From Elusimicrobiota bacterium (GTDB taxonomy: Bacteria > Elusimicrobiota > Elusimicrobia > UBA1565 > UBA9628): a stretch of 64,000 nt of DNA. The position numbers were made by a program, and so were the translations under genes. Numbering within the stretch: position 1 is the first letter of the stretch; each line of letters begins with the position of its first letter. Positions 34,608 to 43,050 of this stretch are shown one piece after another. The notes under the pieces are model-generated. The model was given only the letters and a program-made list of their open reading frames with translations, was not told the origin of the DNA and searched no databases. The stretch spans positions 1-64,000 of the forward strand of contig JAPLKL010000051.1 of NCBI GenBank assembly GCA_026388095.1. The letters are read 5' to 3'.

Positions 34608-35609
34608 ATGAGGCGCTCATCCGCTCCCAAGCCCCCGCGCACCGTACAGCGGGAACTCCTGCGCGCCATGAAGCGCATCCGAGGCGTAGAACTGGCCATC
34701 GAGGCCGAATACCCGAAGGACGAGATGAAGACGCCGGTGCATCTATGCATCGGCCAGGAAGCGGTCCCGGTCGGTGTGTGCGCGAACCTGCGCCAAGACG
34801 ACTACGTCCTGAGCAACCACCGCAGCCACGGCCACTACTTGGCCAAAGGCGGCGATCTCAAGGCCATGATCGCGGAGTTCTACTGCCGCGAGACCGGCTG
34901 CTCCCGGGGGCACGGCGGCTCCATGCACCTCATCGACCCTGCGGTGGGCCTGCTGGGCTCCTCGTCCATCGTGGGCGGGGGCGTCCCCCTCGCGGTCGGC
35001 GCCGCGCTCGCCTCCCAGCGCCTGGGCCAAGATCGGGTCGCGGTCGTGTTCTTTGGCGACGCAGCCTCAGAGGAGGGCGCCTTCTACGAGAGCATGAACT
35101 GCGCCCGGCTCTGGAAGCTGCCCGTGGTCTTCGTCTGCGAGAACAACTTCTACTCCGTGTGCTCCCACATCGACGCCCGCCAGCATACGCGGGAGATCGT
35201 CCTGCGAGCCCGGGCCTTCGACATCCCCGCGGCCCAGGTCGATGGGACGGACGTCCTGGATGTCTATCGCAAGGCCGCGGCAGCCGTGGCCCACGCCCGC
35301 CGCGGCAAGGGCCCCTACTTCCTGGAATGCCAAGCCTATCGCTGGCGCGCCCATTCCGGAGCGGGGGACCCGGACGCCGAGCGCTATCGCAAGCCCGGCG
35401 AGGCGGAGCGCTGGCTCAAGCGCTGCCCGATCCGCCTTCTGGAAAAACGCTTGTTAGCCAGCGGCACCGTGCGCCCTCAGGACATCCAAGGCATGCAGGA
35501 GCGCATCTCGGCCGAGATACGTGAGGCGTTCCGTTTCGCCCAGGCCGGCCCCCTGCCGGGGCCCGAGGCCCTGGAGCGGCATCTCTTCTTCTCGGAGCGA
35601 GCCGCCTAG
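34608..35609 (+). CDS. TPP-dependent dehydrogenase/transketolase-like E1 alpha subunit
   Basis: The 333-residue protein has the E1-alpha order: CIGQEAVPVG, RSHGHYLAKGGDL, the HGGSMH loop, then the TPP/Mg motif GDAASEEGAFYESMN ending in CENN. A matching beta subunit follows 2 nt later. No E2 or E3 gene is near, so this is unlikely to be a 2-oxoacid dehydrogenase complex. Homologous pairs such as AviB1/AviB2 of avilamycin synthesis are linked to attaching a two-carbon branch to a sugar. A role in sugar branching is inferred from the neighbouring nucleotide-sugar genes. Confidence 0.85.
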   Translation: MRRSSAPKPPRTVQRELLRAMKRIRGVELAIEAEYPKDEMKTPVHLCIGQEAVPVGVCANLRQDDYVLSNHRSHGHYLAKGGDLKAMIAEFYCRETGCSRGHGGSMHLIDPAVGLLGSSSIVGGGVPLAVGAALASQRLGQDRVAVVFFGDAASEEGAFYESMNCARLWKLPVVFVCENNFYSVCSHIDARQHTREIVLRARAFDIPAAQVDGTDVLDVYRKAAAAVAHARRGKGPYFLECQAYRWRAHSGAGDPDAERYRKPGEAERWLKRCPIRLLEKRLLASGTVRPQDIQGMQERISAEIREAFRFAQAGPLPGPEALERHLFFSERAA

Positions 35610-35611
35610 CC

Positions 35612-36652
35612 ATGCCCTGGACCAAGGTCCTCGTCGAGAAGTCCGCTCCCGATTTCGACGAACACGCGGGGCGCCAGGCCCGCAAGCTCTCCTACGGCGA
35701 AGCCATCCGCGAGGCCCTGGACCAGGCCCTCGAGCGCGACCCCCGGGTCTATGTCATGGGGCAAGGCGTCGACGACCCATCCGGCATCTTCGGCAGCACT
35801 TTGGACCTGCACCGCAAATACGGCAGCAAGAGGGTCTTCGACACGCCCCTTTCCGAGAACGCCCTCACCGGCATGGCCGTAGGAAGCGCCCTGGCCGGCC
35901 TGCGGCCGGTCTACGTGCACAACCGGCCTGATTTCCTGCTCCTGGCCATGGATCAGATCGCCAATCATGCGGCGAAATGGAGCTACATGTTCGGAGGCCG
36001 CAGCCATGTCCCGCTCGTCATCCGGGCGGTGACCGGGCGGGGTTGGGGCTCGGCCGCTCAGCATTCGCAAGCCCTGCAGGGGCTCTTCCTCCACATCCCC
36101 GGGCTCAAGATCGTCATGCCGGCCACGGCTTACGACGCCAAGGGCCTCCTGCTCTCCAGCATCGCGGACGGCAACCCGGTCTTGTTCCTGGAGCATCGCT
36201 GGCTCTACAAGCACAAGAGCCACGTCCCAGAAACGCTCTACCGCGTCCCCTTCGGCAAGGCCCTGGTGCGCCGGCGCGGTAAGGATGCGACCGTAGTGGC
36301 GGTCTCCCAAATGGTCATCGAAGCTCTGACCGCGGCCGATGAGCTCGCCCCGCAGGGAATCTCCGCCGAGGTCATCGACCCGCGGACCTTGTGCCCGCTG
36401 GACACGACGGCCATCCTGAAGTCCCTGCGCAAGACCGGGCGCCTGGTGGTCTGCGACACCGGGTGGAAGACCGGCGGGGTCACGGCGGAGCTCGCCGCCT
36501 TGGCGGCGGAGAAGGGCTTCGCCTACCTCAAGCGGCCCGTCAAGCGTATCGCCTGCGCGGATGTCCCGACCCCGGCGGGCTACACTTTGGAGAAGGCGTT
36601 CTACCCGGGCTCAGCCGATATCGTCAAAGCGGTCCAGGAGGTCATGGCATGA
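35612..36652 (+). CDS. TPP-dependent dehydrogenase/transketolase-like E1 beta subunit
   Basis: The 346-residue protein carries the pyrimidine-binding transketolase domain (YGEAIREALDQALERDPRV, FDTPLSENALTGMAVGSAL, the H-rich SAAQHSQALQGLF) and the C-terminal transketolase domain (VVAVSQMV, VIDPRTLCPLDT, GWKTGGVTAELAAL). It forms the heterodimer with the upstream alpha subunit. The stop overlaps the epimerase start as ATGA. The same reasoning for a C2-unit transfer in sugar modification applies to the pair. Confidence 0.87.
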   Translation: MPWTKVLVEKSAPDFDEHAGRQARKLSYGEAIREALDQALERDPRVYVMGQGVDDPSGIFGSTLDLHRKYGSKRVFDTPLSENALTGMAVGSALAGLRPVYVHNRPDFLLLAMDQIANHAAKWSYMFGGRSHVPLVIRAVTGRGWGSAAQHSQALQGLFLHIPGLKIVMPATAYDAKGLLLSSIADGNPVLFLEHRWLYKHKSHVPETLYRVPFGKALVRRRGKDATVVAVSQMVIEALTAADELAPQGISAEVIDPRTLCPLDTTAILKSLRKTGRLVVCDTGWKTGGVTAELAALAAEKGFAYLKRPVKRIACADVPTPAGYTLEKAFYPGSADIVKAVQEVMA

Positions 36653-37581
36653 AGGTCTTGGTGACGGGCGGCGCGGGCTACATCGGCTCCATCCTCGTGC
36701 CGCGCCTGCTCGAGCAGGGGCACGAGGTGGCGGTGATCGACAACTTCATGTACCGGCAGACCTCGCTGCTGGACTGCTGCGCCGACCGAAGGCTCACCAT
36801 CGCGCGGGGCGACGCCCGGGACCGCAAGCTCATCGAGGAACACCTCAAGGACGCGCAGTACGTCATCCCCCTGGCCTGCCTCACCGGGGCCCCCCTCTGC
36901 GACCGGTTCCCCCAGGAGGCGCAGGGCATCATCGTGGACGCCCTCAAGCTCCTCGTCGAACTGCGCCGGCCGGGGCAGAGGATCCTCTATCCGACGACGA
37001 ATTCCGGCTACGGCATCGGCCAGGACGGGGTCCACTGCACCGAGGAGACCCCCTTGCGGCCCATCTCCCTTTACGGCAAGCTCAAGGTCGAGGCGGAGCG
37101 GCTCCTCCTCGCCGCCGGCGACACGGTCACCTTCCGCCTGGCCACAGCCTTCGGCGTCAGCCCGCGCATGAGGCTCGACCTCCTGGTCAACGACTTCACC
37201 TACCGGGCCGTCAACGACCGCTTCATCGTGCTCTTCGAGGCCAACTTCAAGCGCAACTTCATCCATGTCCGCGACGTGGCCGCGGCCTTCCTGCACGCCA
37301 TGGCCAACTTCGACCAGATGAAGGGACAGGCCTACAACGTGGGCCTCAGCGACGCCAACCTCAGCAAAGAAGAGCTCTGCGCGGAGATCAAGAAGCAGGT
37401 CCCCGAGTTCTACTTCGTGGAAGCCAAGGTGGGAGAGGACCCGGACAAGCGCAACTACATCGTCAGCAACGAGAAGGTCGAAAAGACCGGGTTCAAGCCG
37501 AAGGTCTCCCTGTCGGAGGGCATCCGGGAACTGGTCAAGGGCTACCAGGTGCTCAAGCGCGACGCCTTCGCCAACAACTGA
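36649..37581 (+). CDS. NAD-dependent epimerase/dehydratase (extended SDR)
   Basis: The 310-residue protein has the Rossmann motif VTGGAGYIGSI and the catalytic Tyr-x3-Lys in SLYGKLKVE, with TTNSGYG supplying the Ser/Thr. Such enzymes act on nucleotide sugars as 4-epimerases, 4,6-dehydratases or reductases. The first aspartate (DNFM) fits NAD. The long frame that runs in from the E1 beta gene is not coding there. It is coupled on both sides (ATGA before, next gene starts directly after its stop). Confidence 0.92.
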   Translation: MKVLVTGGAGYIGSILVPRLLEQGHEVAVIDNFMYRQTSLLDCCADRRLTIARGDARDRKLIEEHLKDAQYVIPLACLTGAPLCDRFPQEAQGIIVDALKLLVELRRPGQRILYPTTNSGYGIGQDGVHCTEETPLRPISLYGKLKVEAERLLLAAGDTVTFRLATAFGVSPRMRLDLLVNDFTYRAVNDRFIVLFEANFKRNFIHVRDVAAAFLHAMANFDQMKGQAYNVGLSDANLSKEELCAEIKKQVPEFYFVEAKVGEDPDKRNYIVSNEKVEKTGFKPKVSLSEGIRELVKGYQVLKRDAFANN

Positions 37582-39063
37582 ATGCCCGAGCCCGTCGATA
37601 TCCTCTTCATCAACCCGGGCGACAGGGACCGGATGTACGGGGCCTTGGCCGGGAGCCTTTCCGGCTGCGAACCTCCCATCTGGACCGCCCTGACCGCCGC
37701 TTTCCTGCGTGAGAAGGGCCATTCCGCCAGGATCATGGACGCGGACGCGGCGGGCTGGTCGCCCGAGCGCGCGGCCGACGCCGCCGCCCGGGATCTCGCG
37801 CCCCGCCTCATCGGCGTCGCCGCGGCGGGGGCCAACCCCTCCGCGTCATCCACGCCGAAGATGGACGCCGTCATCCGTCTCTGCAGGGCCCTGCGCGAGC
37901 GGCTGCCGGGCGTGCCGGTCATCGTCTATGGCATCCACCCCTCGGCCTTGCCCGAGCGAACCTTGGAGGAGACCGGGGCTGAATTCGTCTGCCGAGGAGA
38001 GACCTTCCTGGCCTTGGACGCGCTCCTGGCGGCGCTCAAGGCCGGCCGCGGCCCGGAAGGCATCCGGGGCATCTGGACCCATCGGGGCGGCGCGGGCTGG
38101 GCCGAGCTCCTGAAAGACCTCGACGGCCTCCCGGCGCCCGCCTGGGACCTCCTGCCCATGGAGAAGTACCGCGCCCATAACTGGCACTGCTTCGACCGCC
38201 TCGACCAAAGGCAGCCCTATGGCGTCATCTACACCAGCCTGGGCTGCCCTTTCGGCTGCACCTACTGCAACGTGTCGGCCCTCTACGACGGCCGGCCCGG
38301 CATCCGATTCCGCAGCCCGGCCCGGGTGGCGCAGGACGTGGACCTTCTTGCCACGAAGTACGGCGTGCGCAACATCAAGATCCTGGACGAACTCTTCGTG
38401 CTCAAGGAGTCGGCGGTCCTGGAACTCCTGGACCTGCTCATCGCGCGCGGCTACGGACTCAACATCTGGGCCTACGCTCGCGTCGACACCGTCAACGAGC
38501 GGATGCTCTCCAAGATGAAGCAGGCCGGGGTCAACTGGCTGGCCTACGGGATCGAATCCGGCAGCCAGGAGGTGCGCCGGGGCGTGGCCAAGGGCAAGCT
38601 GAGCCAGGACAGCATCCGCCGCGCCGTGAGCATGACCCATGAGGCCGGGATCCACGTGGTGGGGAACTTCATCTTCGGCCTGCCCGAGGACGACCGCCTC
38701 AGCCTCCAGCAGACCTATGACTTGGCTGCGGAGCTCAACTGCGAGTACGCGAACTTCTACGTGGCCATGGCCTATCCGGGCTCGCGCCTCTACGAGGACT
38801 CCTTGCGCGACCGGGCCCCTTTGCCGGAGCATTGGACCGGGTACTCCCAGTTCTCGGAAGAGACCCTGCCCCTGCCGACCCGGCATCTGAGCGCCGGCGA
38901 GGTCCTGCGCTTCCGGGACTCGGCCTTCGACCGCTACTACCGGCGTCCGGAGTACCGCGACATGGTCCTGCGCAAGTTCGGCCCGGAGACCCTGAAGCAC
39001 ATCGAGGGCATGCTCCAGCACAAGCTCCGCCGCAAGCACGCCGCGCCCCAGGAGGCCTCATGA
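37582..39063 (+). CDS. B12-binding-domain radical SAM protein
   Basis: The 493-residue protein has a B12-binding-like N-terminal domain (ILFINPGDRD, LIGVAAAGANPSAS, VIVYGIHPSALPE, EFVCRGET) and a radical SAM core with the 4Fe-4S motif CPFGCTYC at about residue 221. The core continues with IKILDELFVLKES and AYGIESGSQEVRRG. Such enzymes often methylate or rearrange unactivated carbons. The gene is between the epimerase and a GHMP sugar kinase, so its substrate is probably a sugar intermediate. The exact reaction is open. Confidence 0.88.
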   Translation: MPEPVDILFINPGDRDRMYGALAGSLSGCEPPIWTALTAAFLREKGHSARIMDADAAGWSPERAADAAARDLAPRLIGVAAAGANPSASSTPKMDAVIRLCRALRERLPGVPVIVYGIHPSALPERTLEETGAEFVCRGETFLALDALLAALKAGRGPEGIRGIWTHRGGAGWAELLKDLDGLPAPAWDLLPMEKYRAHNWHCFDRLDQRQPYGVIYTSLGCPFGCTYCNVSALYDGRPGIRFRSPARVAQDVDLLATKYGVRNIKILDELFVLKESAVLELLDLLIARGYGLNIWAYARVDTVNERMLSKMKQAGVNWLAYGIESGSQEVRRGVAKGKLSQDSIRRAVSMTHEAGIHVVGNFIFGLPEDDRLSLQQTYDLAAELNCEYANFYVAMAYPGSRLYEDSLRDRAPLPEHWTGYSQFSEETLPLPTRHLSAGEVLRFRDSAFDRYYRRPEYRDMVLRKFGPETLKHIEGMLQHKLRRKHAAPQEAS

Positions 39064-40070
39064 TCATCAGCCGAACGCCTTTCCGCATCTCCTTCTTCGG
39101 CGGGGGCACCGATTACCCGGTCTGGTATGAGGCCAATTACGGGCAGGTCCTCGCCACCACCATCAACAAGTACTGCTACATCACCTGCCGTTATCTGCCG
39201 CCGTTCTTCGAGCACAAGCACCGCATCGTCTATTCCCGCATCGAGAACGTCCAGCAGATCGCGGAGATCCACCATCCCTCGGCGCGCGCCTGCCTGCAGT
39301 TCATGGATATCCGCGACGGCATGGAGATCCACCACGACGGCGACCTGCCCGCCCGCTCCGGCATCGGCTCCAGCTCGGCCTTCACCGTGGGCCTGCTGCA
39401 CGCCCTCTACGGATTGAAGGGCATCATGCCCACGCGCCGGCAATTGGCCACCAACGCCATCCATATCGAGCAGGACGTGCTCAAGGAGAACGTGGGCGCC
39501 CAGGACCAGATGCTGGCCGCCTTCGGCGGGTTCAATCTGATCTATTTCGGAGGCACCCGGCATCTCCAGCTGCGGCCGGTCACCTTGCCCCCCAAACGCA
39601 TCTCCTCTTTGCAGCGGCATCTGATGATGTTCTACACCGGAGTGCCGCGCATCTCGTCCCATATCGCCCAGGAGCAGGTCAAGAGGACCAAGGCGCGCAG
39701 CCGGGAGCTCAAGGCGATATGCGAGCTGACCGACACGGCCCTGGAGGTCCTCAACGGCAATCGCGACATCACGGAATTCGGCCGGCTCCTGCATGAAGGC
39801 TGGCTCATCAAACGCAGCCTGACCGGCAAGATCTCCAATCCGCAGATCGACGAGATCTACGCGACGGCCCGGAGCGCCGGGGCCCTGGGCGGCAAGATCC
39901 TCGGCGCCGGCGGAGGAGGCTTCATCCTGCTCTTCGCCAAGCCGGAGGACCAGCCCGGGATCTGCAAGCGCCTCAAGAAGCTCCTGCATGTCCCCTTCGA
40001 GTTCGAGAGCATGGGCAGCCGAATCATCTTCTACAGCCCCAGCGACCCCCATGGTTGTGAGGCGCTGTAG
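39060..40070 (+). CDS. GHMP kinase, D-glycero-D-manno-heptose-7-phosphate kinase (HddA) type
   Basis: The 336-residue protein opens SRTPFRISFFGGGTDYPVWY, the HddA/GHMP signature. The ATP loop is LPARSGIGSSSAFTVGLLHA and the third motif is LGGKILGAGGGGFILLF. HddA phosphorylates the anomeric carbon of heptose-7-phosphate, which is then activated by HddC. A nucleotidyltransferase gene follows directly, matching that order. Some relatives act on fucose or other sugars, so the sugar is not certain. ATGA overlap with the radical SAM gene. Confidence 0.88.
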   Translation: MIISRTPFRISFFGGGTDYPVWYEANYGQVLATTINKYCYITCRYLPPFFEHKHRIVYSRIENVQQIAEIHHPSARACLQFMDIRDGMEIHHDGDLPARSGIGSSSAFTVGLLHALYGLKGIMPTRRQLATNAIHIEQDVLKENVGAQDQMLAAFGGFNLIYFGGTRHLQLRPVTLPPKRISSLQRHLMMFYTGVPRISSHIAQEQVKRTKARSRELKAICELTDTALEVLNGNRDITEFGRLLHEGWLIKRSLTGKISNPQIDEIYATARSAGALGGKILGAGGGGFILLFAKPEDQPGICKRLKKLLHVPFEFESMGSRIIFYSPSDPHGCEAL

Positions 40071-40071
40071 G

Positions 40072-40812
40072 ATGGCCCAAGGCTCGGCGCTCCAGGCCGC
40101 GGACGTGCTGGTGCTCTGCGGCGGGTTGGGCCGGCGTTTGCGCGAAGCGGTCCCGGACCGGCCCAAGCCCATGGCCGAGGTGGCCGGCCGGCCCTTCCTG
40201 GACATCTTGCTCGACTATGTCTCCGGCTTCGGCTCCCGGCGCTTCATCCTCTGCGCGGGCTACATGGCCGATCGCATCCGCAAACACTACGTCGCCAGCG
40301 CCGCATCCGGCCGGGAAGTCCTGGTGTCCTGCGAAGACCGGCCGCTGGGCACCGCCGGCGCGATCAAGAACGCCGAGAGCCTCTTGCGCAGCTCGTCATT
40401 CTTCGTCATGAACGGCGACTCCCTCTGCCGGGCCGATCTGCGCCGGTTCTGGGATTTCCATCAGGGCCACGACAGCCGAGCCAGCGTGGTGCTGGCCCCC
40501 CCGGAACCAGGGTCCGACTACGGCTCCGTGTCTTTGGACCCGCAGGGCCGCGTCACAGGATTCGTCGAGAAGTCCGAGGCGGGCCCGGGACAGCTCATGA
40601 ACGCCGGCATATACCTTTTCACGGGGGCCGCCCTCGCAGCCATCCCCGCAGGCCGCCCGACATCGCTGGAGCGCGACCTGCTGCCGGCTTTGGCGCGCGA
40701 GGGCCTGGCCTGGGGCTGGCCCGTAGCGCAACGCGTCGTGGACATCGGGACTCCGCAACGCTACGCCGAGGCTGATGCCCGGCTGCGCGCGGAGCCCCCG
40801 CCAGGAGGATGA
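40072..40812 (+). CDS. Sugar-1-phosphate nucleotidyltransferase (HddC-like)
   Basis: The 246-residue protein has LVLCGGLGRRLREAVPDRPKP, the nucleotide-binding and Lys-containing loop of NTP_transferase enzymes, then GTAGAIKNAESLL, VMNGDSL and the FVEKSE segment. It would couple a sugar-1-phosphate from the upstream kinase to GDP or another nucleotide. I chose the ATG at 40072 just after the kinase stop; an in-frame ATG at 40051 lies inside the kinase. The next gene starts at the overlap with its stop. Confidence 0.9.
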   Translation: MAQGSALQAADVLVLCGGLGRRLREAVPDRPKPMAEVAGRPFLDILLDYVSGFGSRRFILCAGYMADRIRKHYVASAASGREVLVSCEDRPLGTAGAIKNAESLLRSSSFFVMNGDSLCRADLRRFWDFHQGHDSRASVVLAPPEPGSDYGSVSLDPQGRVTGFVEKSEAGPGQLMNAGIYLFTGAALAAIPAGRPTSLERDLLPALAREGLAWGWPVAQRVVDIGTPQRYAEADARLRAEPPPGG

Positions 40813-42044
40813 CCGTGCACATGCCATTCGGCACCATCACCATCACCCCGCGCGCCCGCCGCCTCATCGACGAGGCGCTCGACGCCGGCCGCGTCTCCAG
40901 CGGGAGGCTGGTCGGCGAATTCGAGCGGAAGTTCGCGCGAGCGACGGGCGCCGCCCATGCCGTGGCCGTGAGCTCGGGCACGGACGCCGACATCCTGGCC
41001 CTGGCCGTGCTGCACGACCTCGGCGCCCGGCGCGGCGACGAGGTGATCGTGCCCGCCTTGTCCTTCGTCGCCACCGGCAACGCGGTCCTGCACGCGGGCT
41101 TCAAGCCGGTCTTCGTGGACGTGGAGCGGGACACCCTCAACATCGACCCCGCGCGCATCGAAAGGGCCGTCACGCGCCGCACGCGGGCGCTCATGCCGGT
41201 CCACCTCATGGGCAAGCCCGCGGACATGGACGCGATCAACCGCATCGCCAGGAGGCGCAAGCTGCTCGTAGTCGAGGATGCGGCGGAGGCCCACGGCGCG
41301 CTCTACAAAGGCCGGCCGGTGGGCGGGCTGGGAGACCTGGGAGCGTTCAGCACCTACATCGCTCACATCATCACGACCATCGAGGGCGGCGTGGTCACCA
41401 CCGACCGGCCCGAGTTCGCCGCCATCCTGCGCTCTTTGCGCAGCCACGGCCGCGCCTGCCAGTGCGAAGTCTGCGTGCTCAACACGGGCCAGGCCGAGTT
41501 CTGCCCGCGGCGCTTCAAGTTCGGCCAGGGCACCGACATCCGTTTCGTCTTCGAACGCATCGGCTACTCATGCAAGATGAACGAGTTGGAGGCGGCGGTG
41601 GGGCTGGGCAGCCTGGACCTGTACCGAGGCATCATCGCCAAAAGACGGCGCAACCTGCTCGCGCTGATGCGGGGCCTGCGCCGCTTCGCCCCCTATCTGC
41701 GAACGTTCAAAGAAGAGAAGCATGAACGGATCGGCCCGCATGCGTTTCCCATCATCCTGGGCGAGGACGCGCCCTTCAGCCGCAACGAGCTGGGAGAGTT
41801 CCTGGAGAAGAACGGCATAGAGACCCGGCACCTGTTCAGCTCCATGCCGACCCAGTGCCCCGGCTTCAGGTTCCTGGGCTACCGCAAGGGGCAGTTCCCC
41901 GAAGCGGAATACCTCGGAGAGAACGGCCTGCACGTCGGGGTGCATCAGGACCTGGGGCCGGAGCATGTGGCTTATCTGCTGGAGACGGTGGAGCGCTTCT
42001 TGTCCGCGCGCAAGCTCGGGCGGACGCGGGGAGCGGCGCGATGA
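40809..42044 (+). CDS. DegT-family PLP/PMP enzyme resembling the [2Fe-2S] sugar 3-dehydratase E1
   Basis: This 411-residue DegT/DnrJ/EryC1-fold protein replaces the usual PLP Lys with His186 (FSTYIAHIITTIEGG). The His is typical of ColD and of the PMP-dependent E1 (RfbH/AscC/DdhC) that 3-deoxygenate sugars. It also has Cys217, Cys219, Cys222 and Cys232 (ACQCEVC then EFCPRRF), followed by GYSCKMNELEAA, the region where E1 holds a [2Fe-2S] cluster. I infer a 3-dehydratase/deoxygenase for a nucleotide sugar. The E3-type reductase partner is not in this window. Confidence 0.8.
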   Translation: MTVHMPFGTITITPRARRLIDEALDAGRVSSGRLVGEFERKFARATGAAHAVAVSSGTDADILALAVLHDLGARRGDEVIVPALSFVATGNAVLHAGFKPVFVDVERDTLNIDPARIERAVTRRTRALMPVHLMGKPADMDAINRIARRRKLLVVEDAAEAHGALYKGRPVGGLGDLGAFSTYIAHIITTIEGGVVTTDRPEFAAILRSLRSHGRACQCEVCVLNTGQAEFCPRRFKFGQGTDIRFVFERIGYSCKMNELEAAVGLGSLDLYRGIIAKRRRNLLALMRGLRRFAPYLRTFKEEKHERIGPHAFPIILGEDAPFSRNELGEFLEKNGIETRHLFSSMPTQCPGFRFLGYRKGQFPEAEYLGENGLHVGVHQDLGPEHVAYLLETVERFLSARKLGRTRGAAR

Positions 42045-42757
42045 AGACGACGCTGTTCGTCCCCACCATGAACGAGGTCGAAGGCATGAAGGTCATCATG
42101 CCCCAGATCCGCAAGGAATGGGTGGACCAGATCCTGATCGTGGACGGCGGCTCCACGGACGGCACCCAGGACTATGCCCGGGCCCAGGGCTATGACCTCT
42201 ACGTGCAGAAGAAGCGCGGCATCCGCCACGCCTACATCGAGGCCTGGCCCCTGGTCAAGGGCGACACGGTCATCACGTTCAGCCCGGACGGCAACTCGCC
42301 TCCCGATGCCATCCCCAAGCTGATCGCGGCCTTCCAGCAGGGCTACGACATGGTCATCGGGTCCCGGTACAAGACAGGCGCCAAGAGCGACGACGACGAC
42401 GCCGTGACCGCCTTCGGCAACTGGCTCTTCACGGCCTCCATCAACCTCTTCCACGGCGGCCGCTACACCGACGCCATGGTGATCTACCGCATCTATCGGA
42501 CGAGCCTGTTCAACGAGCTCGACCTGCACAAGGAAGAGTCCTATTTCACCGAAAAGTGGTTCGGGACCGTCATCGGGGTGGAGCCCCTGCTCTCCATCCG
42601 GGCGGCCAAGAGCCGCCTGCGCGTCGGAGAGATCCCCGTGGACGAGCCGGACCGCATCGGGGGCGTGCGCAAGCTCCAGGTCCTGCGCTGGGGCGCGGCC
42701 TATTACGCCCAGATCCTGACCGAGACCGTCTGTTGGAAGCCGTCCCGCAAGGTCTGA
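42041..42757 (+). CDS. Glycosyltransferase family 2 (dolichyl-phosphate-mannose-synthase-like)
   Basis: The 238-residue GT-A protein has VDGGSTDGTQDYA, the FSPDGNSPPDAIPKL metal-binding region in place of the DxD, and VIGSRYKTGAKS as in Dpm1/GtrB-type transferases. No transmembrane tail is present. It is the last gene of block 1 and may transfer the unusual sugar made by the block, or use a polyprenyl-phosphate acceptor. The ATG overlaps the dehydratase stop by 4 nt. Confidence 0.87.
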   Translation: MKTTLFVPTMNEVEGMKVIMPQIRKEWVDQILIVDGGSTDGTQDYARAQGYDLYVQKKRGIRHAYIEAWPLVKGDTVITFSPDGNSPPDAIPKLIAAFQQGYDMVIGSRYKTGAKSDDDDAVTAFGNWLFTASINLFHGGRYTDAMVIYRIYRTSLFNELDLHKEESYFTEKWFGTVIGVEPLLSIRAAKSRLRVGEIPVDEPDRIGGVRKLQVLRWGAAYYAQILTETVCWKPSRKV

Positions 42758-42844
42758 GCGCGCCCGGGCCCGCCGCTGTTCTCCCGCCTTCCCTGGGAGT
42801 GCACCCATCATAAGTAGGTGAATCTCCGGACCTGCCGTCCGATT

Positions 42845-42882
42845 TTATCCACCGACTCTGTACGTACAGAGTCGGTGGATAA
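42845..42882. repeat. Perfect 38-bp palindrome
   Basis: Two 19-bp arms meet without a spacer at GTAC. It is the longest inverted repeat in the window and lies in the MITE-like element. It would form a strong hairpin in RNA. Confidence 0.9.
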
Positions 42883-42913
42883 CCCTTTCGCCGTCGGCCT
42901 CATTGCGTCCTGC

Positions 42914-42938
42914 GCTCGCGGCCCGTATGGCCGCGAGC
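42914..42938. repeat. 10-bp stem-loop in the MITE-like element
   Basis: GCTCGCGGCC and GGCCGCGAGC flank a 5-nt loop. Confidence 0.85.
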
Positions 42939-42941
42939 CCG

Positions 42942-42964
42942 CCGCGACCCTTCCTCTGTCGCGG
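42942..42964. repeat. 7-bp stem-loop in the MITE-like element
   Basis: CCGCGAC and GTCGCGG flank a 9-nt loop. Confidence 0.7.
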
Positions 42965-42994
42965 CGAACATATAAAAGATTCTTTCATGAAGTT

Positions 42995-43024
42995 GCGCGC
43001 CCCAGAGGAATAGTGGGGGCGCGC
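42995..43024. repeat. 9-bp stem-loop in the MITE-like element
   Basis: GCGCGCCCC and GGGGCGCGC flank a 12-nt loop. The next stem follows 1 nt later. Confidence 0.8.
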
Positions 43025-43025
43025 G

Positions 43026-43050
43026 CCTGGCGGCGCTCTGCGCCGCCAGG
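43026..43050. repeat. 11-bp stem-loop in the MITE-like element
   Basis: CCTGGCGGCGC and GCGCCGCCAGG flank a 3-nt loop, a very stable hairpin. There is no T-run behind it. Confidence 0.85.
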
